DNA of 64,000 nt, taken from assembly GCF_001984575.1 (NCBI RefSeq), contig NZ_LZNS01000001.1, forward strand, positions 4,254,636 through 4,318,635, in the 5' to 3' direction. Positions 34,972 through 43,555 of the stretch are shown here, piece after piece. The position numbers were made by a program, and so were the translations under genes. Under the pieces are notes generated by a model, which was not told where the DNA came from, did not search any database, and worked only from the letters and a program-made list of their open reading frames with translations. The stretch comes from Streptomyces sp. MP131-18 (lineage in GTDB: Bacteria > Actinomycetota > Actinomycetes > Streptomycetales > Streptomycetaceae). Positions within the stretch are counted from its first letter, which is position 1. The number at the start of each line of letters is the position of its first letter.

Positions 34972-35542
34972 TCTTGCCGCCCTGGTAGAGCCGAAGCACC
35001 CCCTCGGCCATCTCCTGAGCGCGCAGCCGCTTCTCCTCCTCGCTCAGCCCTTCGAACTCGCTGATCTCGATGGGGCCGCCGTCTTTGCCGGTGACCTCCA
35101 TCAGCACCTTGTCGGGCTGATCCAGTGCGATTCGGCGCATCCGTTCGATCGCCTCGACCCAGCGCGGCACGATATGGGCGTCGAGGGGTTCTCGGGTCTC
35201 GGCGATGTGCTGGATGGTGCGGGCGACCAGAGTGGAGGTGGCGCGAGCAAGATCCATCAAGATCCGGCACAACTCTTCATCGCGCTCACGAATCCGCTCG
35301 CGGCGCTGACGCGACCGCTCCGCGTCGTAGGCTGCGACACGTTCCTGCCAGAGGTGGACAGCGGCCTGCTTCTGGATGACGCTCACCGAGCAGCCGTAAC
35401 TTGCTGCTATCTCGCTGTAACTGCGCTGGCTCGGGGTGGTGTCGAGGAAGAGGGAGAAGCGTCCGAAGGCCTTCGCGGATTCGCCAGGCTGGCGTTCCCA
35501 GACCTCGCGGTCCGGGTGCAGGGCGATCCGCTTCAGGGCCAT
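34964..35542 (-). CDS. Terminase small subunit
   Basis: This encodes 192 residues directly upstream of and overlapping the large subunit. An N-terminal helix-turn-helix-like segment (RSYSEIAASYGCSVSVIQKQAAVHLWQ) is followed by a coiled-coil central domain (RSRQRRERIRERDEELCRILMDL) and an acidic C-terminal region. This layout is usual for TerS, which recognises the packaging site. The gap to the aldehyde dehydrogenase gene upstream is only about 37 bp. Confidence 0.85.
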   Translation of the reverse strand: MALKRIALHPDREVWERQPGESAKAFGRFSLFLDTTPSQRSYSEIAASYGCSVSVIQKQAAVHLWQERVAAYDAERSRQRRERIRERDEELCRILMDLARATSTLVARTIQHIAETREPLDAHIVPRWVEAIERMRRIALDQPDKVLMEVTGKDGGPIEISEFEGLSEEEKRLRAQEMAEGVLRLYQGGKSG

Positions 35543-35579
35543 GGTCTTCTGCTCTCAGGGTCGTGGAAGGCTGGCCAGT

Positions 35580-37010
35580 TCAGGCGATGACCTTCGGTTC
35601 GGTGAAGCCGTACAGACCTTCCGGGCCAAGCTCCCGGCCGATCCCGGATTCCTTGAATCCCCCGAGGGGTGCGTCGATGCCGGTCTCCGCTCCGTTGATC
35701 CGCACGGTTCCGGCGCGGATACGGCGGGCGACGCGGTGGGCCTGTTCGGGTTCGGCGGAGTGGACGGCTGCGTCTAGGCCGTAGCGGGTCGCGTTGGCCA
35801 GCAGTACGGCGTCGTCCTCGGTGTCGTAGGTGGTGACCGCCAGGACGGGGGCGAATACTTCGCTGCTGAAGAGCGGGTTGGCCGGTGTGACGTCGGTGAC
35901 GATGGCGGGGGTGAGGAAGTACCCCTCTCGGTCCAGCCGGTTCCCGCCTCGGTGCACCCGGGCTCCGGCACGTTCAGCATTGGCGATCTGGCGGACGGCG
36001 GCGTTCCGCTGCTGGCTGCTGACGAGCGGGCCGATGTCGATGGTCCGGTCCGTCGGGTCTCCGATGGTGAGTTCGTCGAAGACCTTGTCGAGGGCGTCGA
36101 GAAGTTCACCGTGGCGGCGGGCGGGGACAAGGACGCGGGTGAGGTTGCTGCAGATTTGGCCGGAGTTGGCCAGCGACTGGGCGGGTACGGTCGCGGCGGC
36201 GGCGGCGATGTCGGCGTCGTCGAGCAGCAGCATGGGCGACTTCCCGCCCAGTTCCAGGGAGCAGCGGCGCATGGCCTTACCGCACAGCGAGGCGATGAGT
36301 GAGCCGGTGCGGGTGGAGCCGGTGAAGGCGATCTTGTCAACGCATGGATGCGCGGCGAGCTGCTGCGACGTCTGTGCGGAGGCGGCCGGCACGACGTTGA
36401 CCACACCGGGCGGAAGGTCGCAGGCGTCCAGCAGCTCGGCGAGCGCGAGCGCGTCCAACGGGGTGGCAGGAGCCGGTTTGACCACCACGGTGCATCCAGC
36501 GATCAACGCTGGGACCAGCTTCATCACGATGGTCTTCTGCGGCATGTTCCAGGGCGTGATGATCCCCACCACCCCCACTGGTTCGCGGTGCAGGGTGTAG
36601 CCGTCTCGGGGCTCGGAAAAGGAGAACCGTTCCTGCGGCCGGGTGGTGTAGTAGTCGATGATCTGGCGCGGGTGTGAGGTCTGGGAGGTGAAACCCGCGG
36701 GGGAGCCCATCTCGATCGTGATCAGCTCGGCCATCGCTCGTTCGTGCTTGGCGTACTGCTCGGCGAGAGGAGCAAGCGCGGCGGCACGCTCGTCCGGGGT
36801 CAGGCGCGGCCACGGGCCGGCGTCGAACGCGGTGCGGGCCGCGGAGACCGCCAGGTCGATGTCCACTGCTGTGGCCTCGGGAGGTTCGGCCAGCGGTCGT
36901 TCGGTGACCGGGTTGATGAGGGTGTGGGTGCCGCGTTCGAAGGGAAGCTGCCAGCGGCCGTTGATGTAGAGGCTGTCGCGATGAAGCCAGCGCGCAAAGG
37001 GGTTCGTCAT
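35580..37010 (-). CDS. Aldehyde dehydrogenase (NAD(P)-dependent) within phage operon
   Basis: This encodes 476 residues, a normal length for the family. Key motifs are intact: PWNMPQ, the coenzyme-contacting Lys in VVVKPAPATP, FTGSTRTG, general-base Glu in LELGGKSP and catalytic Cys in SGQICSNLTR. It should oxidise an aldehyde to an acid; the substrate is unknown. The ATG at 37010 overlaps the ParB-like stop as ATGA, so it is translationally coupled within the phage operon and is followed by TerS. Metabolic genes are rare at this position, making it a candidate auxiliary metabolic gene. Confidence 0.9.
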   Translation of the reverse strand: MTNPFARWLHRDSLYINGRWQLPFERGTHTLINPVTERPLAEPPEATAVDIDLAVSAARTAFDAGPWPRLTPDERAAALAPLAEQYAKHERAMAELITIEMGSPAGFTSQTSHPRQIIDYYTTRPQERFSFSEPRDGYTLHREPVGVVGIITPWNMPQKTIVMKLVPALIAGCTVVVKPAPATPLDALALAELLDACDLPPGVVNVVPAASAQTSQQLAAHPCVDKIAFTGSTRTGSLIASLCGKAMRRCSLELGGKSPMLLLDDADIAAAAATVPAQSLANSGQICSNLTRVLVPARRHGELLDALDKVFDELTIGDPTDRTIDIGPLVSSQQRNAAVRQIANAERAGARVHRGGNRLDREGYFLTPAIVTDVTPANPLFSSEVFAPVLAVTTYDTEDDAVLLANATRYGLDAAVHSAEPEQAHRVARRIRAGTVRINGAETGIDAPLGGFKESGIGRELGPEGLYGFTEPKVIA

Positions 37011-37540
37011 ACGGTCCATCCGGTGTTGAAGCCGCCCGCGTTGTGGCGGCGGGTCATCTCACCCCGGTCGGCAAGGCGATCGACTTCCTCCTCGTCCATC
37101 TCCAGGCGCCGGCCGATCTCCTCGCCCGACAGCCCCAACTCGAGCAGGTCCGCGACGATGTCGGCCATGCCCAGCACATGGTGTGTGCCTCTCGCGCGGT
37201 TGTGGCGGATGGTGGCCATTCGGGCGAGCACCGGATCGGTGGGCGGAAGTACCACGACAGGCACCATGCCGTCGGTCAAGGCCGCGACTTCGGGGTCGGC
37301 CGAGACCAGCCAACGGTGGTAGCCGTCCACGATCTCCAGCCCGGAGTCCTCCTCCCGGGCCACAATCGGCTGTGTCCACCCGTTCTCCAAGATGCTGATC
37401 TTCAGCAGACGGTGCTCCGGCGGCGCCTGCTTGTTCGGGTTCCAGGAGTTCGCTGACAGCTCGTCCCGCTTGAGCCAGCGGATCGTGGCAACCGGCTGAT
37501 GGGACGTTCCGCTCTTGGCGCGCATTGCGTCGGCAGGCAC
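37007..37540 (-). CDS. ParB-like nuclease domain protein
   Basis: This encodes 177 residues. The ParB/Srx motif is visible: SILENGWTQPIVAREEDSG then EIVDGYHRW, followed by RHNRARGTHHV. A helix-turn-helix-like end (ELGLSGEEIGRRLEMDEEEVDRLADRGEM) follows. Stand-alone ParB-like proteins are common just upstream of terminase in actinophages and may act in DNA transactions before packaging. The GTG at 37540 is used here; an ATG at 37525 is possible. Promoter copy G lies immediately upstream, making this the first gene of the late operon. Confidence 0.85.
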   Translation of the reverse strand: MPADAMRAKSGTSHQPVATIRWLKRDELSANSWNPNKQAPPEHRLLKISILENGWTQPIVAREEDSGLEIVDGYHRWLVSADPEVAALTDGMVPVVVLPPTDPVLARMATIRHNRARGTHHVLGMADIVADLLELGLSGEEIGRRLEMDEEEVDRLADRGEMTRRHNAGGFNTGWTV

Positions 37541-37566
37541 GGCAGCAGAACCACCTTCCGTCCACA

Positions 37567-37617
37567 GCCCGGCCCACCAGCCAGCGGCTACTGCGGTGGG
37601 AGGGTAGGCGCGTGTAC
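37567..37617 (-). promoter_or_regulatory. Phage repeat promoter, copy G (start of late operon)
   Basis: The minus strand reads TGTACACGCGCCTACCCTCC (37599-37618), then GTAGCCGCTGGCTGGTGGGC (37572-37591). It lies upstream of the ParB-like gene, the first gene of the terminase operon. It carries both halves, like copies A, B and C. Confidence 0.68.
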
Positions 37618-37668
37618 AGCGCCCTTCTGGAACGGGTGCTTCGCCGACAACTCCATTCCGCTCATCCT

Positions 37669-38760
37669 CTACGGCTCCGAATGCGTATGAAGCGACGGCG
37701 TGGTGAAAGGGTTCAAGGGACTGATGGAGACCTGCTCGCGAATCCTGCGAGCTGTCTCGGGGTCAGGCGCCACCGGCTCGCTGACGTAGGGGAAGACATC
37801 ACGAAGCTGCCCGCTGGCATCGTCTGGCCCCAGTCCCGTCGCGAGCGACCGATTCAACACCAGCCGGAACATCCGCTCCGGCGAGTTCTCGATCAGCCTG
37901 CGACCACCCCGATGACCAAGCACCCACCAGCCGGGCCGGTAGGTCAGCACGTCAGGAAGGAGGAGATCGCGTATTCGCTCACCATGGGCGTCCGGATCGG
38001 TGTGCGTGCCGTTCACGTGGACGGCGCGAGCGACGAGGGCGCGGATGACCTCGCCGTACTCGTTGAGATCGCGGCGGGGATGAGCCGCGTTGAAGTCGTC
38101 AGCGGAGTTGAAACCGAACAGCGTCGAGACCAACGGGTTGCCAGCTCGGTCGATCTGACGCCACCCGCCGCCCGCGTCGGTGGGCACGGTCACCGCCGCC
38201 CAGGCATGGACAGTGCGACGGCCGAAGAGACGGTCAGGGAGCTCTACAACCAGTGCCTGGACGTTCGTTCCACCGAACAGGTTGCTCGGGGTGTCCGGAT
38301 CGAAGTCACTCAAATCCAGCCTCGTGCCCTCAAGGAGGGAGGTCCGTACTGCGGCCACCACGCTTCCTTCGATGAAGAATGGATCACCGGCCGCGCCAGC
38401 GAAGACGCGAATGCCGCGCTCACCGTGGATGACGCTTCCACTTCGGCCGACCGCGATCAGCCGACCCCGCGTCTCCGGGTCCCGAGCACCGCGCCCGGCC
38501 ACCAGCCACAGCTTCAGCAGTTGCCGACCTACGACACCCTGACCGCTGAACTCCGCCCGCAGCACCACATCCTCGATCACATCGCCATCGGTATCGAAGC
38601 GAACTTCGTACCGAGCCTCGGGATGAAAACCTCCCCCGCCGGAGACCGGGTTGACGTTCATGATCGCCACGGTGCCGTGATGCCCACGGAAGAGGTAGAA
38701 GTCCGCGACATCAAGGCGCGGCTCCTGAGATGCGGTGAGCCCGTCGAGGTGATCTGACAC
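37669..38760 (-). CDS. DUF4331 family protein
   Basis: This encodes 363 residues from a GTG at 38760 preceded by GGGAG 5 nt upstream. The start SDHLDGLTASQEPRLDVADFYLFRG is the DUF4331 hallmark. Further family features are NVNPVSGGGGFHPEARYEVRFDTDGD and FGGTNVQALVVELP. No signal peptide is seen from this start. Family function is unknown. It is convergent with nothing and lies just outside the clear phage genes, but a diverged repeat promoter (copy H) precedes it, so it may be part of the same regulon. Confidence 0.8.
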   Translation of the reverse strand: MSDHLDGLTASQEPRLDVADFYLFRGHHGTVAIMNVNPVSGGGGFHPEARYEVRFDTDGDVIEDVVLRAEFSGQGVVGRQLLKLWLVAGRGARDPETRGRLIAVGRSGSVIHGERGIRVFAGAAGDPFFIEGSVVAAVRTSLLEGTRLDLSDFDPDTPSNLFGGTNVQALVVELPDRLFGRRTVHAWAAVTVPTDAGGGWRQIDRAGNPLVSTLFGFNSADDFNAAHPRRDLNEYGEVIRALVARAVHVNGTHTDPDAHGERIRDLLLPDVLTYRPGWWVLGHRGGRRLIENSPERMFRLVLNRSLATGLGPDDASGQLRDVFPYVSEPVAPDPETARRIREQVSISPLNPFTTPSLHTHSEP

Positions 38761-38819
38761 GCCGACTCCCTGCTGATCGAGACCACGGTCCGCGCTTCTG
38801 GACAGCGCTGAGCCCAGGC

Positions 38820-38838
38820 AGGGTAGGCCGATGTATGC
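38820..38838 (-). promoter_or_regulatory. Diverged phage-type promoter, copy H (DUF4331)
   Basis: The minus strand reads GCATACATCGGCCTACCCT, matching the copy A-G consensus at about 13 of 17 positions, including all of CCTACCCT. It is about 60 bp upstream of the DUF4331 start. The match is weaker than in the other copies. Confidence 0.35.
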
Positions 38839-39211
38839 CTCAGCCGGGGCTGCGGGCGCGGGAACCTCCGCCACCAACTCCAGGACGAGAAGCACGAGGA
38901 GTTGCTACGACCCACCGCCGTTTGCGACGCCTCGACCAGATCTGGCTCAGCGACGCTCTGGTCCCCGCCATCGTCGCCTGCGGCCTGGTCGACCACGGGC
39001 ACTTCGATCACTCCGGAGCCTGGGCCCGCCTCGACCTGGACCAGGCAGCGACCGAGAACGTGTGGGCCGCCAGGCAGGTGCCTCCCTGCGCAGAGCAGCC
39101 CCGTTGCCAACGGTCCGTTGGCGCCCCGGTTCTCGCGCCGTCGGAACGGCAAGGGGATGCGAAGTGGCGCTGATAGCCTCGGCGCATCACCACCTGACCA
39201 AGGGGGGCACC
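38839..39211. other. Intergenic stretch with a possible short plus-strand gene
   Basis: About 370 bp separate the divergent DUF4331 gene and the 295-residue gene. A plus-strand frame between about 38901 and 39173 has strongly G/C-biased third positions and encodes HRRLRRLDQIWLSDALVPAI and similar. It lacks a good start or ribosome binding site, so it may be a gene remnant. Nothing else was seen here. Confidence 0.35.
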
Positions 39212-40099
39212 GTGGACGATGACTTCATGACCCTGATGCCGCCGGCAATGAGGGAACGCACCGGCCGGATGGTAGGCATGGTGCTCCGGACGGTTATCGC
39301 GTACCTCGACGGCGAGGCGGCAACATTGGCCGCTCTCATCACGCGGATCGGCACGTGGGACGACGACCCCGGCCGCGAGCCCTACCCGCTGCCCCGCTAC
39401 CAGTTCGCGACCCAGCAGGTAGTGAGCATCGTCAACGACTTCCTCATCAGCAAAGAGAAGGCTACAGGCAGGGAAGTACCCAACGAGGACGTGGCCGCCG
39501 GTGCCATACCGCTGATCGAGCGGTGCACCCCGGCGGAGTACAGGGACGCCGCGCTGACGATCCTGCGCGAGGTGCCGCCCGGCACCGCGCCGATGGACCT
39601 CCTTCGGGGCGACGGCGACCCCGGCCCAGTCGAGTTGTGCGCCGCGGCGGCCGCGGCGGCCTGGCTGGCCACCAGCTCCGGCGTCCCGCAGACGGCCCGG
39701 CTCCATCTCGTCCGCCGGGTTCATGACGCCGAGGGCGTGGCCACGGGAGCACCGACGGCCGAACGCATCCTCGACATCAGCGATGACGACGCCCTGGCCC
39801 TCCTCGCCCGGCTCTACGCGGACAGTGACCCCGGAGACAGCTTCGCCCGGCTGATCCCCCGGTCACCCGGTCAGCGTGGCCCGTGGGAGTGGGACATCCT
39901 CAGCGCCCTCAAGGCCCACCTGATGGAGACGCCCGCCGCCGCGACCACACCAGAGCAAGCCGCAGCGCTCCGTACGCTCATCGACGACATCCTCCTGGCC
40001 GCCGGTGGTGTGCGACGCCAGACCGCTCCGCCCAAGGCCAAGGCAAAGGGCAGTGGGAAGCGCACGCAGCCCAAACGGAAGCCGCGCCGGAAGCGCTGA
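39212..40099 (+). CDS. Unknown protein with basic C-terminal tail
   Basis: This encodes 295 residues from a GTG with AGGGGGG 4 nt upstream. It is mostly helical, with AELCAAAAAAAWLATSSG-type Ala-rich stretches. The last 30 residues are strongly basic (APPKAKAKGSGKRTQPKRKP), suggesting nucleic acid or membrane contact. It is the first of five closely spaced plus-strand genes of similar helical character. No family is recognised. Confidence 0.6.
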   Translation: MDDDFMTLMPPAMRERTGRMVGMVLRTVIAYLDGEAATLAALITRIGTWDDDPGREPYPLPRYQFATQQVVSIVNDFLISKEKATGREVPNEDVAAGAIPLIERCTPAEYRDAALTILREVPPGTAPMDLLRGDGDPGPVELCAAAAAAAWLATSSGVPQTARLHLVRRVHDAEGVATGAPTAERILDISDDDALALLARLYADSDPGDSFARLIPRSPGQRGPWEWDILSALKAHLMETPAAATTPEQAAALRTLIDDILLAAGGVRRQTAPPKAKAKGSGKRTQPKRKPRRKR

Positions 40100-40133
40100 C
40101 TGTGCGGCGGCACCAGTGACGAGAAGGGAGCGC

Positions 40134-40715
40134 ATGACGGACCACGACAGCGGCGATCTTGGCATCGGCGGCATCGACATCGCGCTGAACTGCCGCACCT
40201 GGGTGCCCTCCGAGATCGAGCTGCGGCTGGGCAACCGCCATGCCCAGGAGATCATGGCGTTGCAGGAGAGGGTGCGTCCCGACATGCCGACACAGGACAC
40301 CGAACGCCTGTGGACGACACAGCTGATCGTCTACAGTGCGTCCGTCGTCACCATGACCGACCGGCTACTGGTACAGGAGAACTCGGGCGTGCCAGCCGAA
40401 AGTCCGATGGTGCGCCTGCTGCGCGCGTACGCGAACGCTGGCAGGCCGCTGGTGCAGTTCGCGCCTCGGCTGGAGGAGGCATGGGAGGCCGCACCGGTCC
40501 CGGAGCCGTCAGACGAGGAGATCGCCGAGGAGGCCGCCCAGTTCGCCCTCTCGGCCGACCGGGCGTGCGGTTGGTTGATCCAGAAGAACGTCCAGCGGTG
40601 GGAGGAGGTCCACCTGCCGTCGGGCGCCATGGAGCTGTGGCGCACCGTCTCGCACCGCATGATGGTGATCGGCGGCGTGATCACCGCCGCGATCACCGGG
40701 GACCTGGACTGGTGA
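40134..40715 (+). CDS. Unknown helical protein
   Basis: This encodes 193 residues from an ATG with AAGGGAG 3 nt upstream, 34 bp after the previous gene. The protein is helical and acidic in the middle (PVPEPSDEEIAEEAAQFALSA) and ends with a hydrophobic stretch MVIGGVITAAITGDLDW. No motif is recognised. Spacing suggests co-transcription with its neighbours. Confidence 0.6.
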   Translation: MTDHDSGDLGIGGIDIALNCRTWVPSEIELRLGNRHAQEIMALQERVRPDMPTQDTERLWTTQLIVYSASVVTMTDRLLVQENSGVPAESPMVRLLRAYANAGRPLVQFAPRLEEAWEAAPVPEPSDEEIAEEAAQFALSADRACGWLIQKNVQRWEEVHLPSGAMELWRTVSHRMMVIGGVITAAITGDLDW

Positions 40716-40800
40716 TCGGCGGCACGCCGTGCCCGGTCGCGTGATCTGATGGTCTGGACAATGAGAAGGCGCGTAGGGGTCAGCATCGGAGGTACGCGCG

Positions 40801-41541
40801 ATGGGCAAGGGAAAGCGGCTCAAGCAGCAGAGAGCAGCCGGTCGGCGGCGTAAGACGGCACCACCGCGCTGGTCGGGTCTGGCGAAGGAACCGAACACGA
40901 CGCCGACGATGGGCGACCAGCGTCGCGGCCAACTCTCCTCCCTGACCCGGCAGGAGATCCGCTCCAGAGTCACCGCCTGGATGATCTTGCTCTCCTACCT
41001 GGAGTCCGCTCGGGACGCCGGCGAAGCTGCCGACGACTTCCTGGCGCCGCGCCACGACGATGAAGGCGAGGAGGAGTTCGCGCTCCGGCGGGAAGCCGCC
41101 CACAAGCTCGCACTGGCCAAAGCGCTGACCGGCGGGGCGGCCGAGGAAGTGGCCGAGGTGCTGGCGAGCTGGGTCACGCCGTCGATGGCGCCCACGGTGA
41201 TCGCCACCCTCACTGCCGAGGCCACGAAGATCCTCGACGACAGCCGCTACCAGGCGGACTCCGCAGCCTGGCGGGCCGGGGCCAGGAAGCTGTTCGGGAC
41301 GCTGTGCCCTGCAGAGTTGTGGGATGCCGGCCTGGACCAGATCGAGACCCTGGCCGAGCACCGCCTTGCCGTACCCGAACAGAACGACCAGCTCAGCGAC
41401 GACCAGCTCATTGCCACGATCCACGCGGCGGCAGCCCTCGTTGCCTGGCTGTACGACCAGCCAGAGGCGGTACCCGACCGCGCAGCCGCACAGATGGAGC
41501 TCGCCGAACGAGCCGGGAAGTTCGGCAACCTCGCATTCTGA
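40801..41541 (+). CDS. Unknown protein with basic N-terminus
   Basis: This encodes 246 residues. The N-terminus is very basic (MGKGKRLKQQRAAGRRRKTA), resembling SEC-C-associated or nucleic-acid-binding starts, and the rest is helical (LASWVTPSMAPTVIATLTAEATKI). No Cys/His zinc cluster is present. It forms part of the same plus-strand set as the flanking genes. Function is not recognised. Confidence 0.58.
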   Translation: MGKGKRLKQQRAAGRRRKTAPPRWSGLAKEPNTTPTMGDQRRGQLSSLTRQEIRSRVTAWMILLSYLESARDAGEAADDFLAPRHDDEGEEEFALRREAAHKLALAKALTGGAAEEVAEVLASWVTPSMAPTVIATLTAEATKILDDSRYQADSAAWRAGARKLFGTLCPAELWDAGLDQIETLAEHRLAVPEQNDQLSDDQLIATIHAAAALVAWLYDQPEAVPDRAAAQMELAERAGKFGNLAF

Positions 41542-41594
41542 CGACCAAGCGAGACATCAACCATGGGGACCGCGCGTCCCCCGGAAGGAGACCG

Positions 41595-42188
41595 GTGACA
41601 GATCCCATCGGGTACATGGCCTCCACCGCAAAGGTCATCGAGCACTTGGAGGCCCGGCGCGGCAGCGGCGGCTCTCCGGAGTACCTGGCGGCCTGGGAAC
41701 GGGCCCTGCACGTCGTTGACGGCCTGCTGGAGCCGTTCCGGGAGAAAGAGCGAGCCTCCAACCGTGCCGAGGTCGGGGAGGCGATGATCCTCGTCGACGG
41801 CGGCACGGCACTAGCTGTCGCGTTCTACACGATCGCCCGCGAGAACGGCATCGCCGTCTCCGAGGTGACCCGGCAGCCGCTCGAGCACCTGGTGCACTGG
41901 GAACAGGTGCAGGCGATGCGGAACGAGCAGCAGTGGTCCGACCTGATCATGTCCGGGCAGCTCGTTCCCGAGGGCCGCATCATGGACGACTGGGAGACAC
42001 GGCTGGCCGCGCTCGGCCACGCGATGACTGACCCGGCCGATCCGATTGTGCCCGTGTGGCATCACCTGCGGAAGGACTACGGCCCTCCCGATCCCAACTC
42101 CCCTATGTGGGAGGACTCCACCATCATCGTCGGGATCGCTGGCTACCTGGGCATGAAGCGCATACTCCGCGACTGGCCGGCCGTCTAA
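41595..42188 (+). CDS. Unknown helical protein
   Basis: This encodes 197 residues from a GTG with GGAAGGAG 5 nt upstream, 53 bp after the previous gene. It contains EVGEAMILVDGGTALAVAFYTIARENGIAVSEVTRQPLEHL and ends KRILRDWPAV. It is similar in style and size to the neighbouring unknown proteins. No catalytic motif is seen. Confidence 0.58.
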   Translation: MTDPIGYMASTAKVIEHLEARRGSGGSPEYLAAWERALHVVDGLLEPFREKERASNRAEVGEAMILVDGGTALAVAFYTIARENGIAVSEVTRQPLEHLVHWEQVQAMRNEQQWSDLIMSGQLVPEGRIMDDWETRLAALGHAMTDPADPIVPVWHHLRKDYGPPDPNSPMWEDSTIIVGIAGYLGMKRILRDWPAV

Positions 42189-42408
42189 CCGGCATACCAC
42201 CCTCCTTGCCAGGCGCGGAATCCGATCCTTCGCGTTCTGGGGGCGGGGCAAGCTGCCCGGTCAGGTGGCAGAACACGCGCCGGAGATCCACGCCGACACC
42301 GTCGAGTCCGCGCGGCCACCACCCTCCATGAGGTCGCCTCTCGGGCGCCTCCTCGCCATTCCGCCCGGAGCTCGGCTGATGTCAGTGCCATGGGGGAGGC
42401 TGGGCGCT

Positions 42409-42894
42409 ATGCGTGCGTTCCCGTTCGGAGTTGGCGAACCCGATCAGCAGATCCCCGCCCACCTCACCGAGGTCGGCTCGGGCTGGCATCCACTGCTGAT
42501 GCGCTTGCACGAACACCTGACCGCCCTGGCGCCCGACTACCGAGTAGAAGAGTTCATTCCCCGCCTGGGAGGCTTGCGTATCTACCTCGCGGACCGCTAC
42601 GACGACGAGGGCGAGTTCAACGGCACCTGGGTCGACGTCTCGGGACAACTCGTCGACGCGGCCCGGGTCGAAGCGGAACGAACCTGTGAGTCCTGTGGAG
42701 GGCCAGGACGTATCCGCTTCCATGGTGACCGGCGCGGTACACACCTGCGAGCACTGTGTGATCGGTGCCACACTGCTCGCTTGACGTGTGAGGATGTCTC
42801 CGCGCTGGACGACGGGACCCCGCGCATCGTGACCACGGTCCTCGTAGGGACAGAACCAGACAGGGGCGGCACAACTGAGGAACCACACCCTTGA
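42409..42894 (+). CDS. Unknown protein with Cys4 zinc ribbon
   Basis: This encodes 161 residues. Two CxxC pairs, ERTCESCGGPGRIRF (about residue 92) and ALCDRCHTARL (about 120), form a probable zinc ribbon in the C-terminal half. The N-terminal half (GWHPLLMRLHEHLTALAPDYRVEEFIPRLGGLRIYLADR) resembles small actinobacterial proteins linked to immunity or stress loci, but I do not assign a family. I chose the ATG at 42409 because GGGGGAGG lies about 9 nt upstream. Confidence 0.6.
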   Translation: MRAFPFGVGEPDQQIPAHLTEVGSGWHPLLMRLHEHLTALAPDYRVEEFIPRLGGLRIYLADRYDDEGEFNGTWVDVSGQLVDAARVEAERTCESCGGPGRIRFHGDRRGTHLRALCDRCHTARLTCEDVSALDDGTPRIVTTVLVGTEPDRGGTTEEPHP

Positions 42895-43042
42895 CCAGCG
42901 GCGTCACGACGACGGGGCGGGTACTCCTTCGCACCCCGTACGAATGCCCTCGCTCCAAGACGGGACGCGGTCTTCAGCGAGCGTGCCCTTCAGATGATCG
43001 AACGGACACCCTGTTCCGTCTACTTCAGGACCTCCGGTCGGC

Positions 43043-43555
43043 TCAGGACTCGGTTGGCTGAACGCATTTGATCATGGCTCGATTCACCTCTAGGTTCCTG
43101 CCAGGCACATAGGAGGCGGTGAGCCGGTAACCACTGGCCTCGTAGAGGGCAAGAGCGGCCTCGTTGCGGGCGCCAGTTTCCAGGATGAAGCGGGAGATCC
43201 CGCGACCAGCGGCTTGCCGCTCCAGGTGATCGAGGATGCGGCGGCCCAGTCCTCGGCCGCGCGCGGTGGTTGCTACGTACATGCGCTTGATCTCCGCGGT
43301 ACACGGGGCAAGGAGCCGCCATCCGCCGCATCCGACCGCTCCGGAGATGCCCTCATAGCGCGCTATGACGAACAGTCCGTGCTCTGGATGAAAGGCGTCT
43401 TCCGGTGTTTCCTCGGGATCGTCGGCGAACCCGTAGAGGGCCATTTGCTCCTCATGGAGTGCCCGGGTGAGGCGCCGTGCGTCGGGGTGGCTGTACGGCA
43501 CGGCGGTGAGGTGCGGGCTTGGCAGGTAGGCCGGTGCCGCGGGGAGGTGGCTCAT
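43043..43555 (-). CDS. GNAT family N-acetyltransferase
   Basis: This encodes 170 residues, normal length. Acetyl-CoA binding motif A is KRMYVATTARGRGLGRRILD (about residues 89-108), preceded by GAVGCGGWR and followed by FILETGARNEAALALYEASGY. The start overlaps the stop of the upstream regulator as ATGA, so the two are translationally coupled. Acceptor substrate is unknown; it may modify a small molecule made or sensed by this locus. Confidence 0.9.
   Translation of the reverse strand: MSHLPAAPAYLPSPHLTAVPYSHPDARRLTRALHEEQMALYGFADDPEETPEDAFHPEHGLFVIARYEGISGAVGCGGWRLLAPCTAEIKRMYVATTARGRGLGRRILDHLERQAAGRGISRFILETGARNEAALALYEASGYRLTASYVPGRNLEVNRAMIKCVQPTES

Noticed and set aside
1..38000. Complete prophage with integrase and attachment sites
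   Set aside because: The only tyrosine recombinases belong to the Tn554-like element, and no lysis, repressor or integrase gene of the phage itself is in the window, so prophage limits cannot be set.
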